From Limnohabitans sp. (GTDB lineage: Bacteria; Pseudomonadota; Gammaproteobacteria; Burkholderiales; Burkholderiaceae_C): a stretch of DNA of 12,887 bases. A model generated the notes under the pieces. It was not told the origin of the DNA and searched no databases. It saw only the letters and a program-made list of their open reading frames with translations. The stretch lies in assembly GCA_009693225.1 (NCBI GenBank), contig SHXP01000040.1, positions 1 through 12,887 of the forward strand. The letters run 5' to 3'. Shown piece after piece: positions 7,531 through 12,887 of this stretch (position 1 is its first letter; the number at the start of each line of letters is the position of its first letter). The position numbers and the translations under genes are program-made.

Positions 7531-8781
7531 CACACAAACGAATCCTTAACCCCCGTCACTGCTGAGCAACGGGTTTTCGGCTGGTATGCGCACGCCTCGC
7601 TCTGGTTCAGCCTGGGCGTCGGTCTGCTGGTAATGCAAATCGGCGCCTACCTGGTACCCGCCGTGGGTACGCAAGACGCCATGCTGGCCATCGTGCTGGG
7701 CTCGGTTCTCGGTGCCGGACTGCTGGCCTGGGTCGCCAAGATCGGCTGCGACACCGGTTTATCCAGCGCAGGCCTGATGCACCAGGTGTTCGGCAGCGCG
7801 TTTGCGCGTCTGCCTGTGCTGCTCAATATCGTTCAACTGCTCGGCTGGACAATCTTCGAACTGGTGGTGATGCGAGACGGCACACTGGCCATGGTACCGG
7901 ACAGTGCATGGTCTACCCCTGTGTTCACCACGCTAATGTGGGGCGGCGTGCTCACGCTGCTCATGACCAGTTCCATGCCGGGACTGGTGCGCAGCTTTGT
8001 CAGTCGCTTCGGTCTGCCGCTGGTGGTGCTGTCGCTTCTCTGGCTGAGCTGGCAGTTTCTGGGTCTGCTGCAAGCTCAGGGTCTGCAAGCTTTCTGGGAC
8101 AAACCGGGCACCGGGAAAATGGGTTTTCTGTCTGCCGTGGATCTGGTGATCGCCATGCCGGTGTCCTGGCTGCCGCTGATTGCTGACTACGCCAGACACG
8201 GTAAAAACGGCCGCAGCACCCTGAGTGGCAGCTGGTTCGGCTACGCGATAGCCAACATCTGGTGTTATGCCTTGGGTGTGATGGTGGTCAGTGTCTCGGC
8301 ACCCGACACCAACCTGGTCAACACTTTATTGCTTGCGCAAGGCGGCCTGTTAGCGCTGGGTTTGATTCTGCTGGACGAAATCGATAACGCCTATGGTGAT
8401 GTGTACTCGGCGGCGGTGAGCAGTCACAGCATCTGGTCGGGCGTCAGTGCGCATCATTTTGGTCTAGGCATTGCGGTTCTGTGTACCGGGCTGGCTCTGG
8501 TCCTGCCCATGCACAGCCTGGAGCCGTTTCTGCTGATGCTGAGCTCGGTGTTTGTTCCGCTGTTCGGTGTGATTCTGGGCAGACTCGGGTTCGGCATAGC
8601 CGCCGGCCATACCCACAAAGTCGATATCACAGCAGCGGCTGCCTGGCTGGCCGGCGTTGCAGTGTTTCACGGCTGCGCGCAGTTTGCGCCGCAATGGGGA
8701 TCAGCGCTGCCGAGTCTGCTCATCACCCTGGTCATCGGCTGGTTGACCCGCCCGGCTACGACAACGGTTTCACATGCATAA
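7525..8781 (+). CDS. cytX: Hydroxymethylpyrimidine (HMP) transporter, NCS1 family (CytX-like)
   Basis: This 418-residue polytopic inner-membrane protein has about twelve hydrophobic segments and resembles the cytosine/purine (NCS1) permeases. The N-terminal helix region (FGWYAHASLWFSLGVG) and the following QIGAYLVP stretch fit the CytX subgroup, which is predicted to import the thiamine precursor HMP. The TPP riboswitch immediately upstream and thiD and thiOSGE downstream support a thiamine-precursor substrate rather than cytosine. The ATG at 7525 follows GGAAA by 4 nt. The last 26 bp overlap the 3' end of thiD on the opposite strand. Imported HMP would be phosphorylated by the neighbouring ThiD. 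Confidence 0.88.
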   Translation: MAHTNESLTPVTAEQRVFGWYAHASLWFSLGVGLLVMQIGAYLVPAVGTQDAMLAIVLGSVLGAGLLAWVAKIGCDTGLSSAGLMHQVFGSAFARLPVLLNIVQLLGWTIFELVVMRDGTLAMVPDSAWSTPVFTTLMWGGVLTLLMTSSMPGLVRSFVSRFGLPLVVLSLLWLSWQFLGLLQAQGLQAFWDKPGTGKMGFLSAVDLVIAMPVSWLPLIADYARHGKNGRSTLSGSWFGYAIANIWCYALGVMVVSVSAPDTNLVNTLLLAQGGLLALGLILLDEIDNAYGDVYSAAVSSHSIWSGVSAHHFGLGIAVLCTGLALVLPMHSLEPFLLMLSSVFVPLFGVILGRLGFGIAAGHTHKVDITAAAAWLAGVAVFHGCAQFAPQWGSALPSLLITLVIGWLTRPATTTVSHA

Positions 8782-9610
8782 CTTGCGGGGCAAAGCCGTG
8801 GTTCAACGGGCCGTGACCTTTACCGGTTTTCACAGCAGCTCCGAGGGCAATGGCTTGCCGGATGAAAGCGCGGGCCTGTTCCACCGCTGTGTGCAAGTCC
8901 AGACCCAGCGCCAGATGGGCTGCGATGGCAGAGGACAAACTGCAACCGGTGCCGTGCACGTTGCGGCTGTGAATGCGTACAGCCTCAAAAACCGCCGCAT
9001 CACGGCCCTGCGTTTGCAACACATCGCACAGCACATCACCTGGCAGATGCCCGCCTTTGAGCAGCACGGCTTTGGCACCCATGTCCAGCAATGCCAGTGC
9101 AGCCGGCTGCAATTCATCCGCGCGGTTCAAGTGTTTTTGCAACAGCAGCGAGGCCTCATCCAGGTTAGGCGTGACCAGCTGCACGCGGGGAAACAATTCA
9201 CTCACCAGCAGGTTCACGGTTTCTTCGGCAATCAAGCGATCGCCGCTGGTCGCCACCATCACCGGGTCCAGCACCACTTGTTTCAATCGGTAATGGTCTA
9301 TGGCCCAGGCCACCACCTCGACCACGTCGGGCGAATGCAGCATGCCGATCTTGACCGCATCCACCCCGATATCGTCGAGCACCGATTGCAATTGCGTTTT
9401 CAAAAATGCCGCAGGCACGCCATGGATCGCCTGCACGCCTATGGTGTTTTGCGCCGTCAAGGCGGTGACGGCCGTCATACCGTAGCAGCCCAGGGCAGTG
9501 AAAGTTTTCAAGTCGGCTTGAATGCCGGCGGCGCCGCCGCTGTCAGAGCCGGCAATGCTGAGTACACGGGCATATTGCCCGCTGAAATTGATGTGTTGCA
9601 TGGCCTGCAT
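8756..9610 (-). CDS. thiD: Hydroxymethylpyrimidine / phosphomethylpyrimidine kinase
   Basis: This ribokinase-fold enzyme phosphorylates HMP to HMP-P and then HMP-PP, the pyrimidine substrate of ThiE. With the ATG at 9610 it has 284 residues. Motifs are IAGSDSGGAAGIQADLKT (residues 19-36), VTALTAQNT, VKIGMLHSP, VLDPVMVATSGD, LLKGGH and the anion-hole/catalytic loop HGTGCS with C223. A second in-frame ATG at 9601 and two upstream TTG codons (9619, 9616) are alternatives; none has a strong ribosome-binding site. It is the only gene on the minus strand in this window. It converges on cytX with a 26-bp 3' overlap and diverges from thiO with 58 bp between starts, so it needs its own promoter, which was not identified. 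Confidence 0.94.
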   Translation of the reverse strand: MQAMQHINFSGQYARVLSIAGSDSGGAAGIQADLKTFTALGCYGMTAVTALTAQNTIGVQAIHGVPAAFLKTQLQSVLDDIGVDAVKIGMLHSPDVVEVVAWAIDHYRLKQVVLDPVMVATSGDRLIAEETVNLLVSELFPRVQLVTPNLDEASLLLQKHLNRADELQPAALALLDMGAKAVLLKGGHLPGDVLCDVLQTQGRDAAVFEAVRIHSRNVHGTGCSLSSAIAAHLALGLDLHTAVEQARAFIRQAIALGAAVKTGKGHGPLNHGFAPQVMHVKPLS

Positions 9611-9668
9611 TATCAACAAAGCCGCTTAGTCTTTCTTGACTGCACAGGACAAATCGGTGGCTGAAACA

Positions 9669-10736
9669 ATGAACTGCGTGGTGCTGGGTGCAGGTTTGAT
9701 GGGCCGCCTGCTGGCCCATGCACTGGCCGCGGCCGGACACCGGGTCAGCGTGCACGAAGCCGCAGGCGAAGACGGTACGGGTGCAGCCGCCCGCGTGGCA
9801 GCTTCGATGCTGGCGCCGCTGGCTGAATCGGCGATCACCGAATGGCCGGTGGTCGATATGGGGCATTACAGCTTGCAGCAGTGGCCGGATTTGATTGCGC
9901 AATTACCGGGGCCAGTGTTTTTTCAGCAGCTGGGCACCGTACTGCTGTGGCATCGGCAGGATGCCCTGCAAGCGCGCCTGCTGGTGGATAAATTGCACAT
10001 CAACAGCCGGCTGCTGCCGCCGGATTGCAAACCGCAAGTGCTGGATGCAGACTTATTGCAAGCCCTGGAACCTGAACTCTCGAACAAATTTCAACAAGGC
10101 CTGTGGCTGCCCAGTGAGGGGCAGCTGGACAACCGTCAATTGCTGGCTGCACTTTTGAACGCCATGCAAGCGCTACATATTGATATCCATTGGCACAGCG
10201 CAAAATCGCTGGAAGACCTGACTGCTTTGCACCGCTATGGCGCAGACTGGGTATTCGACTGCCGGGGCACAGGTGCAGCAAACGAGTGGCCGGGCTTGCG
10301 CGGCGTGCGTGGTGAAGTGATACGCCTGCACGCACCGCAAGTGCATATCACCCGGCCGGTGCGCCTGATGCACCCTCGATACCCGCTATACATAGCGCCC
10401 AAGCAGGAGCATGTGTTTGTCATCGGTGCCACCGAGATTGAAAGCGATGACACCTCACCGGCCAGCGTGCGCTCGACGCTGGAGTTGCTGAGCGCCGCTT
10501 ACAGCCTGCACAGCGGTTTTGCCGAAGCGCGCATCCTGGAAATCAACACGCAACTGCGCCCGGCCCTGCAACATAACCTGCCCGGCATTCGCCGCATTGA
10601 TCAGCGGTGCCTGCAAATCAACGGCTTGTACCGCCATGGTTTTCTGATTGCCCCGGCCATGCTGCACGCCGTGCTCGGTCTGGTACAAGGCGATACTTCT
10701 CTGGCTGAACGTTTCCAGCTGCTGACGGATGACTGA
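9669..10736 (+). CDS. thiO: Glycine oxidase, FAD-dependent (thiazole branch)
   Basis: This 355-residue D-amino-acid-oxidase-fold enzyme oxidises glycine to iminoacetate (dehydroglycine), the glycine-derived input of thiazole synthesis, using oxygen. It shows an N-terminal FAD fold VVLGAGLMG (GAGLMG at residues 7-12) ending in E30. The ThiO-typical ASMLAPLAE segment follows, and near the C-terminus comes LYRHGFLIAPAML, the usual FAD-contacting end of the family. The ATG at 9669 puts the FAD fold at the very N-terminus as expected; in-frame TTG (9636) and GTG (9657) would add unexplained residues. Using ThiO rather than radical-SAM ThiH points to an aerobic route. The stop is 1 nt before the chosen thiS start. 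Confidence 0.92.
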   Translation: MNCVVLGAGLMGRLLAHALAAAGHRVSVHEAAGEDGTGAAARVAASMLAPLAESAITEWPVVDMGHYSLQQWPDLIAQLPGPVFFQQLGTVLLWHRQDALQARLLVDKLHINSRLLPPDCKPQVLDADLLQALEPELSNKFQQGLWLPSEGQLDNRQLLAALLNAMQALHIDIHWHSAKSLEDLTALHRYGADWVFDCRGTGAANEWPGLRGVRGEVIRLHAPQVHITRPVRLMHPRYPLYIAPKQEHVFVIGATEIESDDTSPASVRSTLELLSAAYSLHSGFAEARILEINTQLRPALQHNLPGIRRIDQRCLQINGLYRHGFLIAPAMLHAVLGLVQGDTSLAERFQLLTDD

Positions 10737-10737
10737 C

Positions 10738-10950
10738 ATGGCTGAACAACATATTCAAGTATGGGTGAACCAGATCAGCATGGAATTGAACACGCCGGCC
10801 TGTCTGTCTGACGCCATCGCTGCCGCCGGTGTCAAACCGCCGTTTGCCGCCGCGGTGAACATGCAGTTTGTGCCGAAAAAAAACTACGCCGGCCACCCTT
10901 TGCAAGCCGGTGACAGGATTGAATTGATCGTGCCAGTCACAGGAGGATGA
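10738..10950 (+). CDS. thiS: Sulfur carrier protein ThiS
   Basis: This 70-residue ubiquitin-like protein carries sulfur as a C-terminal thiocarboxylate to ThiG. The C-terminus is LIVPVTGG, with the obligatory Gly-Gly, and the ubiquitin-like pattern IQVWVNQ at the N-terminal strand is visible. ATG 10738 lies 1 nt after the thiO stop. An in-frame ATG at 10729 (three residues longer, overlapping thiO by 8 bp) is an alternative; GACGGA just upstream fits 10738 better by spacing. The last two sense codons GGA GGA are also the core of the thiG ribosome-binding site. ThiF, which adenylates the C-terminus, is not encoded in the window. Confidence 0.92.
   Translation: MAEQHIQVWVNQISMELNTPACLSDAIAAAGVKPPFAAAVNMQFVPKKNYAGHPLQAGDRIELIVPVTGG
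10941..10946 (+). promoter_or_regulatory. Shine-Dalgarno AGGAGG fixing the TTG start of thiG
   Basis: A full-consensus AGGAGG lies 5 nt before TTG 10952. The intervening ATG at 10947 is followed at once by an in-frame stop (ATG AAT TGA), so it cannot be the thiG start. The site lies inside the thiS coding sequence and includes its final two glycine codons. Confidence 0.8.
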
Positions 10951-10951
10951 A

Positions 10952-11746
10952 TTGAACACGTACACCGACCCGCTGATTTTGTACGGCGAAACATTTCACA
11001 GTCGCTTGCTTCTGGGCACGTCGCGCTACCCTTCGCCGCAGGTGCTGGCTGATGCGGTTCAACTGGCCCGTCCCGCTATGTTGACGGCATCATTGCGCCG
11101 CCAGACCGCGCACGTCGACACCTCGCCTGCATTCTGGAACCTGTTGCGCGACATGCAAGTCCCCGTGCTGCCCAATACCGCCGGTTGTCACAGCATTCAG
11201 GAGGTCATCACCACCGCGGAAATGGCGCGCGAGTTGTTTGAAACCGATTGGTTGAAACTCGAATTGATCGGCGACGACTACAGCCTGCAACCGGATACGC
11301 TCAATCTGCCCTCGGCTGCGCAGCAACTCATTAAAGCCGGTTTCAAAGTGCTGCCCTATTGCACCGAGGATCTGGTGCTGTGCCAGAAACTGGTCGATGT
11401 CGGCTGCCAGGCGGTCATGCCCTGGGCGGCACCGATTGGAACCGGCAAAGGACCTGTCAACCCGTATGCCATGCGCTTGTTGCGCGAGCGTCTGGATGTA
11501 CCCTTGATCGTTGATGCGGGACTGGGTTTGCCGTCCCATGCCTGCCAGGTCATGGAATGGGGCTTTGACGCAGTGTTGCTGAACACGGCTGTGGCGCTGG
11601 CGCACCAGCCGGTCAGCATGGCGCATGCATTTGCGCAAGCCGTACAGGCGGGCCGGCAAGCCTATCTGGCGGGCGCCATGCCGGCGCAGGAATCAGCCCA
11701 AGCCAGCACGCCGCTGATTGGCACGCCGTTCTGGCATCAGGCATGA
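10952..11746 (+). CDS. thiG: Thiazole synthase
   Basis: This 264-residue TIM-barrel enzyme condenses 1-deoxy-D-xylulose 5-phosphate, iminoacetate from ThiO and sulfur from ThiS thiocarboxylate into the thiazole phosphate moiety. The Schiff-base lysine is K102 in DWLKLELIGDD. Other landmarks are LLLGTSRYPSP, NTAGCHSIQEV, MPWAAPIGTGKGP, IVDAGLGLPSHA and DAVLLNTAVA. Translation starts at TTG 10952, one base after the thiS stop, set by a consensus AGGAGG; the next residues NTYTDPLIL lead directly into the family N-terminus. The stop overlaps the thiE start (ATGA). The ThiS-ThiG adjacency fits formation of their known complex. Confidence 0.94.
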   Translation: MNTYTDPLILYGETFHSRLLLGTSRYPSPQVLADAVQLARPAMLTASLRRQTAHVDTSPAFWNLLRDMQVPVLPNTAGCHSIQEVITTAEMARELFETDWLKLELIGDDYSLQPDTLNLPSAAQQLIKAGFKVLPYCTEDLVLCQKLVDVGCQAVMPWAAPIGTGKGPVNPYAMRLLRERLDVPLIVDAGLGLPSHACQVMEWGFDAVLLNTAVALAHQPVSMAHAFAQAVQAGRQAYLAGAMPAQESAQASTPLIGTPFWHQA

Positions 11747-12654
11747 AAGACAAGCACATGGATACACAAGCTGTTGCCACAGACATTACCAGCATACACA
11801 GCCATCTGCTGGCTGGTGAAACATCTTCAGTTGAAATGCTCATGCCTGAAATCCCCGCAGATTCATCGCCGGCGTTTTCTGCGGCCTGGCTGGGCGCGCG
11901 CCTGCTGGGTTTTGTGCCGCATGACGCGCAATGCATTGCCAGCGCCTGGCAATCACAGTCAATACGACTGGGCGTGTTTGATGCCGCCTGCTGGCCGTGC
12001 GAGCCGCAGGACTTTGGCATGACTGGCGCTGATGCTTTCACAGCGTTTCCCACCTGCCCTCAGTCGCTAGGCCTGTATGCAGTATTGCCTGACGCCGGTT
12101 GGGTGGCGCGCATGGTCGAGCTCAAAGTACCCACGGTGCAACTGCGGTTCAAATCTGACGACAACATGGCCATCGGGCATCAGGTTGAAGCTGCGGTCAA
12201 GGCGGTTGCCGGCAGCGACACCCTGTTATTTATCAATGACCACTGGCAACACGCCATAGACGCCGGGGCTTATGGTGTTCACCTGGGTCAGGAAGACATG
12301 GTTGATGCTCCGCTGGATGCGATCAAATCAGCCGGCTTGCGATTGGGCTTGAGTTCGCACGGCTACGCGGAGATTCTCAAAGCCTATGCTGTCCATCCGA
12401 GCTATCTGGCGCTGGGGGCGGTATTCCCGACAACCCTCAAGCGCATGGCTACTGCACCTCAGGGCCTGGGTCGACTTGGTATGTATGCCCGGTTGATGCA
12501 GGGGCAGTCGCTGGTTGCCATCGGCGGCATAGATTTACAGCAATTACCTGCCGTCCTGCGAACCGGCGTCGGTTCGGCGGCTTTTGTCAGAGCCGTCACA
12601 GCTGCGGACAATGTGCCGCAAGCCATAGAAAAGTTACGCCAATATATGCAATGA
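11743..12654 (+). CDS. thiE: Thiamine-phosphate synthase with about 100-residue N-terminal extension
   Basis: The C-terminal domain (from about G110 of 303 residues) is ThiE, which joins HMP-PP and thiazole phosphate to give thiamine phosphate. Motifs are GLYAVLP (110-116), VQLRFK, LFINDH, GVHLGQED (H180-D185), LGLSSHGYAE, AVFPTTLK and VAIGGID (IGGID at 260-264). Residues 1-109 have no counterpart in the compact ThiE of E. coli or B. subtilis. They include a Trp-rich patch around WLGARLLGF and WPCEPQDFG. Similar extensions are, from memory, common in Burkholderiales ThiE proteins. Starts at 11743 (ATGA overlap with thiG) and 11758 give the long form. M93 (ATG 12019), preceded by AGGA at 7 nt, would give a 211-residue protein of the usual ThiE length. 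Which start is used is unresolved. Confidence 0.9.
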   Translation: MKDKHMDTQAVATDITSIHSHLLAGETSSVEMLMPEIPADSSPAFSAAWLGARLLGFVPHDAQCIASAWQSQSIRLGVFDAACWPCEPQDFGMTGADAFTAFPTCPQSLGLYAVLPDAGWVARMVELKVPTVQLRFKSDDNMAIGHQVEAAVKAVAGSDTLLFINDHWQHAIDAGAYGVHLGQEDMVDAPLDAIKSAGLRLGLSSHGYAEILKAYAVHPSYLALGAVFPTTLKRMATAPQGLGRLGMYARLMQGQSLVAIGGIDLQQLPAVLRTGVGSAAFVRAVTAADNVPQAIEKLRQYMQ

Positions 12655-12757
12655 GCAGGCAGGCTTTGACAAAGCATAATCTATCACGCTGCATTTGCTA
12701 AGGATTCTCTGCAAAAGTCACTGCATAAGTCAACCACAGGCCGCTGAGTCGTTTGGT
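12655..12757 (+). other. AT-richer spacer between thiE and the RTX repeats
   Basis: This stretch is visibly less GC-rich than its surroundings. It holds a small inverted repeat GCTTT-GAC-AAAGC (12663-12675) just after thiE, without a T-run, and a TTGACA hexamer (12666-12671) with no convincing -10 at the right distance. No RNA gene or convincing terminator was recognised. Confidence 0.4.
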
Positions 12758-12887
12758 GGTACGGCTGGTATCGATGTCATTTACGCAGGCGGTGGAGACG
12801 ACACGATCAATGGTCAGGCTGGGGATGATGCGCTGTATGGCGAGGCTGGGAATGACACGATAGACGGGGGCGCTGGGGCGGATACGC
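12680..12887 (+). CDS. RTX-repeat calcium-binding protein segment, partial, no clear start
   Basis: A frame open from 12680 (after TAA 12677-12679) to the window edge encodes, from about 12758, the glycine/aspartate-rich nonapeptides of RTX (hemolysin-type calcium-binding) proteins, for example GGGDDTIN and GEAGNDTID. Such repeats bind calcium in secreted type I exported proteins. No ATG or GTG occurs in this frame; only TTG 12695 and CTG 12689 are available, with no good ribosome-binding site. The roughly 25 residues before the repeats (including two Cys and two His) resemble nothing recognised and do not look like a signal peptide. It may be the start of a large RTX gene with a rare initiation codon, or the 3' piece of a 5'-truncated one. 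Confidence 0.55.
12758..12887 (+). repeat. Tandem 27-nt units encoding RTX nonapeptides
   Basis: Units with exact 27-nt period run 12758-12784 (GTAGIDVIY), 12785-12811 (AGGGDDTIN), 12812-12838 (GQAGDDALY), 12839-12865 (GEAGNDTID) and an incomplete one from 12866 (GGAGADT). The protein pattern is GGxGxDxxx-like with a conserved Asp at position six, except that the first unit is offset in its match. Confidence 0.85.

Noticed and set aside
8774..9664. Open frame of 296 codons on the plus strand across thiD
   Set aside because: It is antisense to thiD, which has clear kinase motifs including the GTGC loop. The plus-strand product is low-complexity (Gln/His/Arg-rich) and unrecognisable.
9636..9668. 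TTG 9636 or GTG 9657 as thiO start
   Set aside because: The FAD-binding strand begins right after ATG 9669, as is normal for ThiO; the longer forms add polar residues with no family counterpart.
12666..12671. TTGACA as the -35 of an RTX gene promoter
   Set aside because: No acceptable -10 hexamer lies 16-18 nt downstream; the nearby CATAAT is only 3 nt away.
12663..12675. GCTTT-GAC-AAAGC as a thiE terminator
   Set aside because: The stem is only 5 bp, mostly A-T, and no T-run follows it, so a Rho-independent terminator cannot be supported.
12758..12887. The 27-nt periodicity as a CRISPR array or DNA satellite
   Set aside because: The units have no spacers and vary at synonymous and variable protein positions; they encode RTX nonapeptides in frame.

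Overview
The window is a GC-rich, tightly packed chromosomal stretch from a proteobacterium, most likely a betaproteobacterium of the Burkholderiales. The reasons are the cysI-DUF934-cysH-cysD-cysN order, the thioredoxin-reductase-like ferredoxin-NADP reductase, the ThiO route to thiazole, and a ThiE with a long N-terminal extension. The genus cannot be fixed from the sequence alone.

Region 1 (1-5858, all on +) is an assimilatory sulfate reduction cluster. It opens with the 3' part of a TauE/SafE (TSUP) membrane permease. Next come a siroheme/4Fe-4S sulfite reductase (cysI), a small DUF934 protein, an iron-sulfur APS/PAPS reductase (cysH) and the two ATP sulfurylase subunits (cysD, cysN). Junctions are 6-9 nt gaps or ATGA/TGATG overlaps, except for a 63-nt gap before cysD. 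Together the enzymes turn sulfate into APS, then sulfite, then sulfide.

Region 2 (5859-7318, +) holds a 7Fe-type ferredoxin (fdxA) and a TrxB-like ferredoxin-NADP(+) reductase. No CysJ-type flavoprotein is present in the window, so this pair is a plausible electron route from NADPH to CysI. That link is an inference.

Region 3 (7319-12654) is a thiamine salvage and synthesis block. A sigma70-like promoter and a TPP riboswitch precede cytX, a hydroxymethylpyrimidine (HMP) permease gene. thiD (HMP/HMP-P kinase) lies on the opposite strand, overlapping the cytX end by 26 bp. Divergent from thiD runs thiO-thiS-thiG-thiE, making the thiazole moiety and joining it to HMP-PP. thiC and thiF are not in the window.

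Region 4 (12655-12887) is a short, more AT-rich spacer followed by glycine/aspartate-rich RTX nonapeptide repeats running off the window. No ordinary start codon is visible, so it is either an RTX gene with a rare start or a 5'-truncated remnant.

Most of the window is conventional metabolism. The points most worth checking are the two possible ThiE starts, the riboswitch leader with a start-codon hairpin, the ThiS Gly-Gly codons that double as the thiG ribosome-binding site, the inverted thiD that separates the riboswitch from thiOSGE, and the startless RTX segment.
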